Assembly: GCA_027077795.1 (NCBI GenBank)
Contig: JALWTT010000015.1
Location: 311,441 to 375,440, forward strand
DNA: 64,000 nt
DNA from: Thermotogaceae bacterium
GTDB lineage: Bacteria > Thermotogota > Thermotogae > Thermotogales > Thermotogaceae
Direction: 5' to 3'
A program made the position numbers and the translations under genes. Within the stretch, counting starts at the first letter, position 1, and each line of letters opens with the position of its first letter. The notes under the pieces are model-generated. The model saw only the letters and a program-made list of their open reading frames with translations, was not told where the DNA came from and did no database searches. Shown here piece by piece: positions 1 to 8,373 of this stretch.

Positions 1-1205
1 GATTTGTCAGAGATCTACTTTTGGACATCCAAAATGAAGACGTAGACATAGTTGTTGAAGGTAACGGTCCCGAATTTGCCAGATATGTGGCAAGGTTTCT
101 CAACGTGAAAGTTGTGGTGCACGATCAGTTCATGACGGCTTCGCTTTTTTTTAAAGATGGCTTCAGGGTGGATGTTGCAACCGCCAGGACGGAGTATTAC
201 GAATCCCCGGCAAAACTTCCACAGGTGGATATAAGTTCCATAAAGAATGATCTCTACCGTAGAGATTTCACAATAAACTCCATGGCCATAAAGCTAAATC
301 CAGGTGAGTTTGGCATTCTATATGACTTTTTCGGTGGCCGAAAAGATCTTGAGGAAGGTATCATAAGAGCACTTCACACTCTTTCATTCATAGATGACCC
401 AACGAGGATTCTCAGGGCTGTGAGATTCGAGCAGAGGTTTGATTTCCACGTGGAGGAAGTTACGGAAAACCTCATCAAAGAGGCAGTTAGCGGTGGATAC
501 CTAGAGCAAGTTACTGGAATGAGGCTAAGGCAGGAATTCGAGAAGATACTCAAAGAGAAAAATCCTCTGAAATCCATAAGACGGATGGCTCAATTTGATG
601 TGATAAAGCATCTTTTTCCCAGGACGTTTTACAGTCAAGTCATGGATGAGAAACTCCAGAGGTTGTTTTCCTTCCTCCCGTTAGCAAAGAAGATTTTCCA
701 AAATTTGAACTCTTTCTACGCTCTCATGTATGTGTTTTTGGAATTTTACGATGAAGGGAGCTTGGAGTTTGTGAAATTCAGGTATTCCATACCAGACAGG
801 GTCACGGATGAGCTCAAAATTTTGGAGAGAAAAGTTGGGGATGTGGTGGAAGGTATAGAGAACGGTGAAAGGTTCTCCTGGATTTATGAGAGGATTCAGA
901 ACGTATCCCCGGAAGGCATATGTTATATAGCTTCTTATCTTTCAGATCATGGAAGAAAGCGCCTTGTGAAATACCTGAAGAGGCTAATTGATTCTAAGCC
1001 AAATGTGGTGAACGGTGAATACCTCATGGAACTCGGAATTGAGCCAGGCCCAGAAATGGGGAAACTGATCTCAGAAGTGATTAAGGGGAAACTCGATGGA
1101 ATCGTCAAAGATGAGAGAGAATTTGTAAAAAAGCTTTTAGAAGGAGGGGTGAAAGATGGAGGATTTGGTGTTCAAGAGGAAGATAGGGTGGAAGGTCAAA
1201 AGTAG
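1..1205 (+). CDS. tRNA nucleotidyltransferase / poly(A) polymerase family protein, 5' end missing
   Basis: This is the C-terminal part of a class II nucleotidyltransferase that adds CCA, or only the terminal A, to tRNA 3' ends. The frame is open from base 3 (FVRDLLL...), so the gene starts upstream of the window and the TTG at 21 is not its start. Visible family motifs are NEDVDIVVEG (the metal-binding DxD of the catalytic head), RRDFTINSMA and DDPTRILRAVRF (template and neck motifs), followed by the helical tail. Some Thermotoga homologues carry DHH and CBS domains upstream, which cannot be seen here. A-adding and CCA-adding activity cannot be separated from this part. The 3' end overlaps the next gene by 50 nt. 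Confidence 0.9.
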   Translation, partial: FVRDLLLDIQNEDVDIVVEGNGPEFARYVARFLNVKVVVHDQFMTASLFFKDGFRVDVATARTEYYESPAKLPQVDISSIKNDLYRRDFTINSMAIKLNPGEFGILYDFFGGRKDLEEGIIRALHTLSFIDDPTRILRAVRFEQRFDFHVEEVTENLIKEAVSGGYLEQVTGMRLRQEFEKILKEKNPLKSIRRMAQFDVIKHLFPRTFYSQVMDEKLQRLFSFLPLAKKIFQNLNSFYALMYVFLEFYDEGSLEFVKFRYSIPDRVTDELKILERKVGDVVEGIENGERFSWIYERIQNVSPEGICYIASYLSDHGRKRLVKYLKRLIDSKPNVVNGEYLMELGIEPGPEMGKLISEVIKGKLDGIVKDEREFVKKLLEGGVKDGGFGVQEEDRVEGQK

Positions 1206-2517
1206 GGATGCCGTGGAGAAATTCTCAAGAGGATACTTGGATTTCATAGGAAAGTGCAAAACTGAGAGACAAACTGTGAAGTTCTCCGAAGAGATCCTTC
1301 GAAGAAATGGGTTTTTGGATGTTATGGATTACGATGGCTCTCTTCCAGCCAAGGTGTACATGAAATATCAAGGAAAGGCCCTAATCGCGATGAGACTCTC
1401 CGATAAACTTACAAGTGGTATGAACTTGGTAGCAGCACACATAGATTCGCCTAGGATAGATTTAAAACCGCATCCTATTGTTGAAGATGAGGGAATGGCT
1501 CTTGCCAAAACGCACTACTACGGTGGAATTAAAAAATATCAATGGTTCAACATACCCCTATCCATAGTTGGGGTGATAGTCAAAGAAGATGGAAGTTCCA
1601 TCGAGGTGAACATAGGAGAAAACGAAGGAGATCCTGTGTTCGTGATATCTGACCTTCTGCCCCACCTGGATAGAAAAGATGCCAAGGTTTCTGAGAAGTT
1701 CGAAGCTGAAAAAATGAATCTGGTCCTCGGCTCAATTCCGGTGGATGAAAGGGAAAAGGAAGCAGTCAAATTGAACGTTCTGAAAATCCTGAACGAGATG
1801 TACGGAGTGAAGGAAGAGGACCTCGTCAGCGCGGATCTTACGCTCGTTCCATCTTTTCAGCCTAGGGAGGCGGGCTTGGATAGGAGTTTCGTTGCGGCGT
1901 ATGGCCAAGATGATAGGGTATGTGCCTACACGGCTCTCATGGCACTTGTGGACGCTAAGGGTGGAAAGAATATGGGGGTTATACACTTTGACAGAGAAGA
2001 GATAGGGAGTGAGGGGAACACGGGCGCTAAAAGTAGGTTTTATATGATGTTCTTCCGAGAGATTTTGAAGAGACAGGGATTCGATGATGTTGAGTATTAC
2101 CTGGATCGGGCGCTTCAGAAAACTTGTGTGATATCGGCTGATGTAAACGCCGCGGTCAACCCGTCGTACAAAGATGTCCACGACCTAGCCAACGCTGCAA
2201 AAGCTGGCTATGGAATCGTCCTTACAAAGTACACAGGAGCTAGGGGGAAAGCTGGAGCTAGTGAGGCTAGAGCTGAGCTTGTAGCTAGAGTCAGAGCAGT
2301 TTTGAACAAAAAAGGCGTACTTTGGCAAGTTGGAACTCTCGGGAAGGTCGATGTGGGTGGTGGAGGAACCGTTGCGAAATTCCTTGCGGAGAAAGGAGCG
2401 GAGGTTATAGACCTTGGACCGGGTCTCATTGGCATGCATTCTCCGTATGAACTGGTATCGAAGGTGGACCTTTTCGAGTCCTACGAAGCGTACAAGGCAC
2501 TTCTTGAAGAAATGTGA
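1156..2517 (+). CDS. M18 family aminopeptidase (aspartyl aminopeptidase-like)
   Basis: A 453-residue zinc-dependent cytosolic aminopeptidase that removes N-terminal residues, typically acidic ones, from peptides. The M18 pattern is complete: AAHIDSPRIDLKP (first metal His), AYGQDDRVCAY (bridging Asp), FDREEIGSEGNTGA (catalytic Glu pair), SADVNAAVNPSYKDVHD and, near the C-terminus, GMHSPYELVSKVDLFESYEA (last metal His). The ATG start has a GGAGG site (AGGAGGGGTGAAAG) inside the end of the preceding nucleotidyltransferase gene, so the two are probably co-transcribed and translationally coupled. Length is normal for bacterial M18 enzymes. The exact substrate preference is not readable. Confidence 0.93.
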   Translation: MEDLVFKRKIGWKVKSRDAVEKFSRGYLDFIGKCKTERQTVKFSEEILRRNGFLDVMDYDGSLPAKVYMKYQGKALIAMRLSDKLTSGMNLVAAHIDSPRIDLKPHPIVEDEGMALAKTHYYGGIKKYQWFNIPLSIVGVIVKEDGSSIEVNIGENEGDPVFVISDLLPHLDRKDAKVSEKFEAEKMNLVLGSIPVDEREKEAVKLNVLKILNEMYGVKEEDLVSADLTLVPSFQPREAGLDRSFVAAYGQDDRVCAYTALMALVDAKGGKNMGVIHFDREEIGSEGNTGAKSRFYMMFFREILKRQGFDDVEYYLDRALQKTCVISADVNAAVNPSYKDVHDLANAAKAGYGIVLTKYTGARGKAGASEARAELVARVRAVLNKKGVLWQVGTLGKVDVGGGGTVAKFLAEKGAEVIDLGPGLIGMHSPYELVSKVDLFESYEAYKALLEEM

Positions 2518-2534
2518 GCCCCGCACCGGGGCTC
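2516..2534. terminator. Hairpin between convergent genes
   Basis: GAGCCCC and GGGGCTC form a 7-bp GC-rich stem around a 5-nt loop, starting inside the stop codon region of the aminopeptidase gene. It is followed by ATTTCTC, a weak U tract. It lies between genes converging from both sides and could serve either strand. The 123 bases from here to the treT stop hold nothing else that I recognise. Confidence 0.55.
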
Positions 2535-2657
2535 ATTTCTCAAAATGTTTTCCCACTTGATGATGAACCCGTATGAAACTTTTTTCAAAGATTAGAGGAG
2601 TTCCTGAGAAAGTATTAGCATGAGAAGAGCCAGCAGGCTGGGACAAAACAGGAAAGA

Positions 2658-3869
2658 TCAGATTTTCTCGAAAATTTTCAGATATCTCAAAAGATGAGAA
2701 GTCGTTAGAAATTGCCTTCTAACTTTTTCTTTTGCCTTTCTTCCAAACTTCCTTCTCTTTTCGCCATCTGCGAGAAGTTCAAGGATAGCCTGAGCTAGAT
2801 CTTCTTTGCTCCAGCGGAGGTACCCATTTTCCCCATCATCCACCTGAATTTTCACCCCTCCTGCTGGTCTCGCAACGATTGGGTTCCCCTTCCACATCAT
2901 TTCAGATATCACAAGACCAAATCCTTCTCTTGTTGCAGTGTGAAGGCCTAGTGTGGAAAACCTTTGGATGGCGTTCACCTCAAGTGATCCAACTCCTATC
3001 AGATTTGTCAGAAACTTTATATCCTCGTCTGTTCCAGCATATCTCAAAACCTTTTCATAGAAAACCCAGCCCTCTGGATCATCACTTGCCATGGATGACA
3101 CTATGAGGAGTTGGACATCTTCGGATTTCTTTACTATTCTGTAAACATCCACAGCTGAAAATAGGTCTTTCCAAGGATCAAATCTGGCGACCACTGTTAT
3201 GGCAGGTTTCCTTGAAATGCCGAGTTTTTTTAAAATCCCGTTTATCTCATCTTCGGTGATTTCTCGATTCTTATCACTCAGAGGGTCTACACTTGGTGGA
3301 AATGCCTCAGAACGATCTTTGAAGCTTTCCGGAAAATAATCTTTCAGATGAAACAGCATTTTTCGATAAGGGGAAAGGATTTCCCTCATCCTGTTCCAAA
3401 CCCTTTTGTTAGGCTTTGACAAGTCTATGTGACAACGCCATATCAGTTTTGGAAAGCTTTTGAGAAACATGGGAAGAGCTGCCGGTTGAGGATCATGTAT
3501 GATAAGGACATCTGCATCGAGATTTAACTTTTTTGCGTTCTCCTCATTGATCTTCATATAGGTATCCCACTCGTCATCACTTATTTCGACATCAGCCCCT
3601 TGAAGAGCATTGTGCATCTTTTTAGTTATGTTGAAAAAATTCGGCGGAGCTTCGAGAACTTCCCATCTTGCATCTATTCCAACCGATTGCATGAGAGGTA
3701 TCAAAGTGTATAGAAGCTCTGCTACCCCTCCTCCGAAAGCCGTGGCGTTCACATGAACAACTCTCAATCCTTTCAATTTTCCCGCTACCTTTGATATTTC
3801 CTCCAATATCTCTGTACCGAAATCCTTGTAATCCTTCAGCTTTCTATTTGGAAAGCCCGTTACGGTCAT
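2658..3869 (-). CDS. treT: Trehalose synthase TreT (trehalose glycosyltransferring synthase, GT4)
   Basis: A 403-residue GT-B glycosyltransferase that transfers glucose from an NDP-glucose to glucose to give trehalose; the reaction is reversible. The N-terminus VVHVNATAFGGGVAELLYTL is typical of TreT, where a Gly-rich loop binds the acceptor and nucleotide sugar. The second domain contains ARFDPWKD and the C-terminal GT4 signature REGFGLVISEMMWKGNPIVA (E...E) with ARPAGG. It starts at an ATG behind GAGGTGATTAT and follows two sugar permease genes by only 9 nt. Sharing an operon with a trehalose/maltose-type importer is the arrangement known from Thermococcales. A trehalose phosphorylase/synthase of the same family is a less likely alternative. 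Confidence 0.87.
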   Translation of the reverse strand: MTVTGFPNRKLKDYKDFGTEILEEISKVAGKLKGLRVVHVNATAFGGGVAELLYTLIPLMQSVGIDARWEVLEAPPNFFNITKKMHNALQGADVEISDDEWDTYMKINEENAKKLNLDADVLIIHDPQPAALPMFLKSFPKLIWRCHIDLSKPNKRVWNRMREILSPYRKMLFHLKDYFPESFKDRSEAFPPSVDPLSDKNREITEDEINGILKKLGISRKPAITVVARFDPWKDLFSAVDVYRIVKKSEDVQLLIVSSMASDDPEGWVFYEKVLRYAGTDEDIKFLTNLIGVGSLEVNAIQRFSTLGLHTATREGFGLVISEMMWKGNPIVARPAGGVKIQVDDGENGYLRWSKEDLAQAILELLADGEKRRKFGRKAKEKVRRQFLTTSHLLRYLKIFEKI

Positions 3870-3878
3870 ATAATCACC

Positions 3879-4712
3879 TCACCCTTTGACAGATCCCGCA
3901 CTCAGTCCTTCTATGATCCTATTCTGGAATGCCAGAACCAATATGACAAGTGGCAATGTCACTATCACCGTGGCGGCCATTATCTGACCCCACGGTATTT
4001 CGTACTGAGTAGCCCCCTTAAACAGGGCAATAGCAACTGGGACGGTATACTTCTCAGGTCTTTGCATAAAAGTCAACGCAAAAAGGAACTCGTTCCAGGA
4101 GTTTATAAACACCAGAAGTCCAGTGGCAACTAGACCTGGGGAAGACATGGGAACTACTATAGACCAGAGAAGTCTGAACCTGGAGCACCCATCCATGAGG
4201 GCCGCTTCTTCTACCTCCACCGGGAGTTCTCTGAAAAAGTTTTGAAGAACCCAAACAGTGAGGGGTAAATTCAAGGATACGTATGGAAGTATCAAACCCG
4301 AATAGGTGTTTATGAGATGCATTGACCTCAGGATTAAAAACAGAGAACCCAGAATGGAAACCTGTGGAAACATGCTGACGGCCAAAATCAAGGACATCAC
4401 GATTATCTTGCCTTTGAATCGAAGCCTTGCCACAGCGTATCCAGCGCTTATCCCTATTATCAGTGCAAAGAGCGTTGTTGCTCCCGCCACTATGGCACTG
4501 TTCATTATGTTTATATGGAAAGGCCTCTCCGAGAAAACCTTTAAGTAGTTTATGAACGTCACCCTGTGTGGAATAAGAGATGGGTTGGTTTCAAATAGAT
4601 CTCGATCGGGTTTTATTGAGGATATAAAAGCCCAGTAGAATGGAAAAACACACCAGAGTACTATGGCAACAACCGATGTGTAAAGGATGATCTTTGTGAT
4701 CGTCTTGTTCAT
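3879..4712 (-). CDS. Sugar ABC transporter permease, MalG type (trehalose/maltose system)
   Basis: A 277-residue inner-membrane subunit of a CUT1 carbohydrate importer with about six membrane spans. The EAA loop that contacts the ATPase is visible as EEAALMDGCSRFRLLWSIVVP, and the C-terminus IEGLSAGSVKG is the MalG-type tail. I start it at the ATG at 4712, behind GAGGTGATACGA, rather than at the in-frame GTG nine bases upstream, which lies within that ribosome-binding site. It sits between the MalF-type gene and treT, with about 10-nt spacing on each side. Substrate is inferred from the neighbouring TreT and binding protein. Confidence 0.9.
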   Translation of the reverse strand: MNKTITKIILYTSVVAIVLWCVFPFYWAFISSIKPDRDLFETNPSLIPHRVTFINYLKVFSERPFHINIMNSAIVAGATTLFALIIGISAGYAVARLRFKGKIIVMSLILAVSMFPQVSILGSLFLILRSMHLINTYSGLILPYVSLNLPLTVWVLQNFFRELPVEVEEAALMDGCSRFRLLWSIVVPMSSPGLVATGLLVFINSWNEFLFALTFMQRPEKYTVPVAIALFKGATQYEIPWGQIMAATVIVTLPLVILVLAFQNRIIEGLSAGSVKG

Positions 4713-4722
4713 TCGTATCACC

Positions 4723-5601
4723 TCAATCGAATTTGAGCTTCAAAGATCGCATGTATATCACAGCGAACACGGAAATTATGATGAATATCGCAACGGAGAT
4801 AGCGGATCCATATCCGAACCAACTTCCGGTAAATGCCCTGTCCATCAAGACGTGTCTGTTGTAAACCGCCAAAGTTTCTGTTTCAACCGCGCCCCTAGTC
4901 ATGACATATACCACATCGAAAACACGAAGTGCATCGAGCGTTCGAAAGATCAGAGCAACACCTATAGTTGGGAGTATCAAAGGGACGGTGACTTTGAAGA
5001 AACGTTGAATTGCATTTGCACCGTCTATGCGAGCTGCTTCGTAAAGCTCCTCTGGTATCACCTGAAGGGCAGCCAGGATCAATATCGCCATAAACGGGGT
5101 GGTCTTCCACACATCCACGAATATAATCGCCCACATCGCAAGGCCTGGCGTTCCAAGAACAGGAGTCCCCGGTTTGATTATTCCCAACCTCTCCCAGAAT
5201 TTGGAGACTACTCCAAATTGATCGTGAAACATCCATCTCCACATCTGGGAAGAGATAGCAGTCGGTATCGCCCACGGAACTAGCATGGAAGCTCTCACAA
5301 GTCCCCTCAACGGGAATTTTTGATGAACAACCAGCGCCATTAGGGTGCCGAGAATCGTTTCAAATGAGACAGACACAACTGTGAAAAACACAGTATGCTT
5401 CAGATCTGCTAAAAATCTAGGGTCCCTCATCAGTCTCTCATAGTTCATCAGGCCGACGAATCTTTTAACACTCCCTGGCCTCAGGCTCAAGCTGTAAAAG
5501 CTGTCATAAAATGTTTCGAAAAGGGGAAAGAAGGCAATCACAGATATAACGAGAATAGCTGGAAGGATCATCCAAAAAGCTGTGAGGGAACTTTTTTTCA
5601 A
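4723..5601 (-). CDS. Sugar ABC transporter permease, MalF type (trehalose/maltose system)
   Basis: A 292-residue membrane subunit of the same importer. It has a short N-terminal tail, a first span around residues 9-29 (FWMILPAILVISVIAFFPLF), and the EAA loop EELYEAARIDGANAIQRFFK that couples to the ATP-binding subunit. The start is TTG behind GAGGAGGGATAAAGG. The gene is separated from the upstream binding-protein gene by a hairpin. Its stop lies inside the ribosome-binding site of the MalG-type gene, so translation of the two is probably coupled. No ATPase gene is present in this operon. Confidence 0.9.
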   Translation of the reverse strand: MKKSSLTAFWMILPAILVISVIAFFPLFETFYDSFYSLSLRPGSVKRFVGLMNYERLMRDPRFLADLKHTVFFTVVSVSFETILGTLMALVVHQKFPLRGLVRASMLVPWAIPTAISSQMWRWMFHDQFGVVSKFWERLGIIKPGTPVLGTPGLAMWAIIFVDVWKTTPFMAILILAALQVIPEELYEAARIDGANAIQRFFKVTVPLILPTIGVALIFRTLDALRVFDVVYVMTRGAVETETLAVYNRHVLMDRAFTGSWFGYGSAISVAIFIIISVFAVIYMRSLKLKFD

Positions 5602-5622
5602 CCTTTATCCCTCCTCATAATT

Positions 5623-5643
5623 AAGGCGGGGAACCCCCGCCTT
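5623..5643 (-). other. Intercistronic hairpin after the trehalose-type binding protein gene
   Basis: A 9-bp stem, AAGGCGGGG with CCCCGCCTT, and a 3-nt loop begins within a few bases of the binding-protein stop codon. In the direction of transcription it is followed by AATTATGAG rather than a run of T, so it is not a standard intrinsic terminator. I infer an mRNA stabiliser or processing element that raises binding-protein expression over the permeases. The T run lies on the opposite strand. Confidence 0.6.
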
Positions 5644-5645
5644 TT

Positions 5646-6884
5646 TCACTGACCCAGGGTGAATCTGAGCTCGCTCGCCATTTTCTTGACAGCTTCTTGT
5701 GAACTCATCTGATTTGTCAGAACGGCATGTGCATACCTTTGAATTATATCTGAAACATCCGTGTAGTTGGCAACCCTCGGTCTTGGAAGAGCGTTTATGA
5801 AGACATCAAACAGTTTCACCATGAAAGGAGCAGCTTCTGCAAGTGAAGAATCCTGGTACACGAACTTCCTCGTTGGATTCTGACCAGCGTTGACGGCTTT
5901 GTAGAGCTGTTGATGATAACTCGTCAAGAACCTTATGAGTTTTATCGCGGCATCTTTTTCAGCCTTTGGGGAATATTTGTTTATACCGAGTACCCAGCCC
6001 CCAAGAGTTGCTGCGCGCCTTCCACCTGGACCAGCTGGAAGAGGCTCGACTCCAACTTTTCCCTTGACCGGAGAATCATCGCTGTTTAGAAGAGACCAGG
6101 CGTACGGCCAGTTTCTCATGAAAACAGCCTTGCCATTTTGGAAGATTCTTCTGGCGTCCTCTTCCATATATGTGGTTACCCCTTCCGGGCTTATCTTGTA
6201 TTTGTATATAAGATCTTTCATGAATTGAAGGGCTTTCACAGCTGCATCGTTTTTGTCTATGATGACTTTTCCATGATCGTCGAGGACATCTCCTCCAAAC
6301 GACCACAGGTATTCCGTGAAATCGCACACGAGTCCTTCGTATTTCGCACCCTGCCACACGAATCCCTCTATGCCTTCCGCTTTGGATATCTTCTGTGCCA
6401 TCTCGACCAGTTCATCCCACGTTCTCGGTGGGTGATCATACCCATATTTCTTGAGTAGGTCCTTTCTATAGTAGAGAAGCCCGGCATCTGTGAACCACGG
6501 AATTGCCACGATCTTTCCGTTAACTGTCACCGATTTGACCGTTCCTGGGAGGAACCTATCGAGTGCGAAATAATCCTTGTACTTTGTGAGGTCCTCGAGG
6601 AACGGTGCGAACTCTGCCGGCCATATGACATCCAACATCAGGACATCTGGATCGGTCTGCTGAGCCGCGAAATACGTGACATACAGATCATGTCGCTGAG
6701 TGGAGCTATCCGGCATCGGTATGATCTCAACCTTGATATTTGGATATATCTGCTCAAACATGGCAATCTGCTTTTTCAAGACTTCTAGCTCTTTTCCCAC
6801 ACCACCTGATGTCATGGTTATCTTTATGGAAAAGGCCATGACGGTTACAAGGGCTAGTGCGAGAATCACATAGAGCTTTTTCAT
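5646..6884 (-). CDS. Extracellular sugar-binding protein, trehalose/maltose type
   Basis: A 412-residue solute-binding protein (family 1) with an N-terminal signal peptide (MKKLYVILALALVTVMAFS). It captures sugar outside the membrane and delivers it to the two permeases downstream. Recognisable stretches include PDVLMLDVIWPAEFAPFL, AIPWFTDAGLLYYRKDLL, TWDELVEMA and ATLGGWVLGINKYS. They resemble the Thermococcus litoralis trehalose/maltose-binding protein as I remember it. No lipobox cysteine is visible near the signal peptide, so it may be released after cleavage or anchored by the signal segment. It is the first gene of the operon, behind an extended -10 promoter and a GGGAGGTGATTTTTC ribosome-binding site. 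Confidence 0.88.
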   Translation of the reverse strand: MKKLYVILALALVTVMAFSIKITMTSGGVGKELEVLKKQIAMFEQIYPNIKVEIIPMPDSSTQRHDLYVTYFAAQQTDPDVLMLDVIWPAEFAPFLEDLTKYKDYFALDRFLPGTVKSVTVNGKIVAIPWFTDAGLLYYRKDLLKKYGYDHPPRTWDELVEMAQKISKAEGIEGFVWQGAKYEGLVCDFTEYLWSFGGDVLDDHGKVIIDKNDAAVKALQFMKDLIYKYKISPEGVTTYMEEDARRIFQNGKAVFMRNWPYAWSLLNSDDSPVKGKVGVEPLPAGPGGRRAATLGGWVLGINKYSPKAEKDAAIKLIRFLTSYHQQLYKAVNAGQNPTRKFVYQDSSLAEAAPFMVKLFDVFINALPRPRVANYTDVSDIIQRYAHAVLTNQMSSQEAVKKMASELRFTLGQ

Positions 6885-6919
6885 GAAAAATCACCTCCCT
6901 CAATTGGTTTGGCAATACA

Positions 6920-6928
6920 ATTATATCA
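6920..6928 (-). promoter_or_regulatory. Extended -10 promoter for the trehalose transport operon
   Basis: Read on the minus strand the sequence is TGATATAAT, an exact TATAAT preceded by the TG of an extended -10, about 36 nt upstream of the binding-protein start. I see no good -35 hexamer, which is common for extended -10 promoters. No clear operator palindrome accompanies it. Confidence 0.6.
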
Positions 6929-6941
6929 ATTCGTTACAGAG

Positions 6942-7859
6942 TTATCGAAATTCTTTTTGGAGGTAGTCAAAGTTTTTTCCTTGCCAGCTTCCTCTTTTCT
7001 CGAGTTCTCTTTCTATCCTCTGGAGGATCTCGACTTTTGACAGGCCCCAATTTCCAAAAAGAACGCCCTTTCTTGGGGGATCGGAAACCAACCTGTGAAT
7101 GACTATGGAAGGGTCCAAGAATTCCAGGAAGGTTATGACACGGTTTATATAATCCTCGAGGCTTCCTATCGAGATCTCGCCGTTTTTGTACATCTCTCCA
7201 AGTTCGGTGTTATCGACCACATACAAGGAGTGCACTTTCACACCGTCTATTTTGAGTGCTGAGATCACCTTGGCCGTTTCCACAACATCGTCGATATCAT
7301 CCCAGGGAAGATTTGCTATGACATGCGTGGTTATCTCAAATCCCCTTTTCTTTGCCCTGATCACCCCATCTATGAACTCTGCAAGGGTGTGATCCCTTCT
7401 CAGAATTTTCAGGGTCTTGTAGTTCACCGTTTGAAGCCCGATGTCCAGAAATACGTCCACCCTTTCTCTGAATTCTTCCAGGAGATCCAGCACTTCTTCT
7501 TGGAGAAGGTCTGGCCTTGTTGATATATCAAGAGCAACGATTTCGTCATCTACCAAGGCTTCTTCGTACTTTTTTCTAAGAATGTCAACTTGCGCAAAAG
7601 TATTGGAAAACGCTTGAAAGTACGCTATAAATTTAACACGTTTGTATTTCCTTTTAAACCTCTCTTTCCAGGTAAAGACCTGCTCTCTTATGGGAAGATT
7701 CATGAGTGTTGAAAAGCCACCTCCCGTGGGATCGCAGTATATACACGGCCTTCCTTTAATCCTGTTTGGACACGTGAACCCTGCAAATATTGGGATCTTT
7801 TGAACCCTTGTCCCATATCTTTCTTTTAGATATTCACTCAGTTTTCTGTACCTTACCAC
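6942..7859 (-). CDS. Radical SAM protein, YhcC/TIGR01212 type
   Basis: A 305-residue radical S-adenosylmethionine enzyme of the Elp3-like branch. The iron-sulfur cluster motif lies in AGFTCPNRIKGRPCIYCDP, where the first Cys is followed by the spaced C..C pair typical of this family. YFQAFSNTF, ALDISTRPD and VFLDIGLQTVN are conserved family blocks. The substrate of the family is not established. The GTG start has GGAGGGATCTAA upstream and overlaps the end of the small membrane-protein gene by 26 nt. The gene points toward the trehalose operon with about 57 nt between, and no terminator is visible. Confidence 0.87.
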   Translation of the reverse strand: MVRYRKLSEYLKERYGTRVQKIPIFAGFTCPNRIKGRPCIYCDPTGGGFSTLMNLPIREQVFTWKERFKRKYKRVKFIAYFQAFSNTFAQVDILRKKYEEALVDDEIVALDISTRPDLLQEEVLDLLEEFRERVDVFLDIGLQTVNYKTLKILRRDHTLAEFIDGVIRAKKRGFEITTHVIANLPWDDIDDVVETAKVISALKIDGVKVHSLYVVDNTELGEMYKNGEISIGSLEDYINRVITFLEFLDPSIVIHRLVSDPPRKGVLFGNWGLSKVEILQRIERELEKRGSWQGKNFDYLQKEFR

Positions 7860-8268
7860 TTAGATCCCTCCATGCGATCAGAACTATCACGCTACCCATG
7901 AGATATCCCCATCCACCGTATCTGATGGAGAAGATCTCACTCACCCCCCAGTATATGAAAAGCCAGAACGGAGCAGAAAGAATCCTCTTCCCCCCGTATG
8001 AGATGTCCAAAAGAGGGGTTGATAAGACCGCCAGTGAGAGAGGAAGAAAGCCAGGCGTCACCATTCCCTTCGCCCAAGCCATGACGGCTACAGCGATTAT
8101 CAGCACCAGTGTCAATCTGTTGAAATTCGTCGCTTTTTGGGATCTGTCTTTTAAGAAATACAAACTGCCGGAGACCGCGGCTATCCCGGAAACTATCAGT
8201 ATCCATCCACTGATTTTTGTGAAATATCCCAGAACCGGTACGAGTATCGACAGAGCCAGGTTTAGCAA
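7834..8268 (-). CDS. Small multi-span membrane protein of unknown function
   Basis: A 144-residue hydrophobic protein that I do not recognise. About four to five membrane segments can be seen: residues 3-13, 19-37, 52-64, 76-86 and 99-132 in part. A basic stretch, LKDRSQKATNFNR, lies between the second and third. The TTG start is supported by GGGAGGTGATCTC. It overlaps the radical SAM gene by 26 nt and should be co-transcribed with it. A function tied to the radical SAM enzyme would be a guess. Confidence 0.7.
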   Translation of the reverse strand: MLNLALSILVPVLGYFTKISGWILIVSGIAAVSGSLYFLKDRSQKATNFNRLTLVLIIAVAVMAWAKGMVTPGFLPLSLAVLSTPLLDISYGGKRILSAPFWLFIYWGVSEIFSIRYGGWGYLMGSVIVLIAWRDLSGKVQKTE

Positions 8269-8337
8269 GAGATCACCTCCCGTTTTTAAGAGTTTATCAC
8301 CTCACCTCTTCTTGATCACCACTTAACATACCCTCTT

Positions 8338-8366
8338 TTCAATTTTCCAACAAGCTGTGCTAAAAT
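8338..8366 (+). promoter_or_regulatory. Candidate promoter very close to the HD-GYP start
   Basis: TAAAAT at 8361-8366 is a plausible -10 with a weak TTCAAT at 8338-8343, 17 bp upstream. The predicted transcription start would fall at or next to the ATG at 8374. No Shine-Dalgarno sequence is visible there, which suggests a leaderless message. This is an assignment by eye. Confidence 0.4.
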
Positions 8367-8373
8367 TTAATTT

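Noticed and set aside
4687-5283. Open frame of 198 codons on the plus strand opposite the trehalose permease
   Set aside because: Antisense to a clear MalF-type permease, and the translation has no hydrophobic or domain pattern.
5623-5643. Hairpin read as an intrinsic terminator between binding protein and permease
   Set aside because: The T tract is on the opposite strand. With the genes, the stem is followed by mixed sequence, and the permease genes have no other promoter that I can see.
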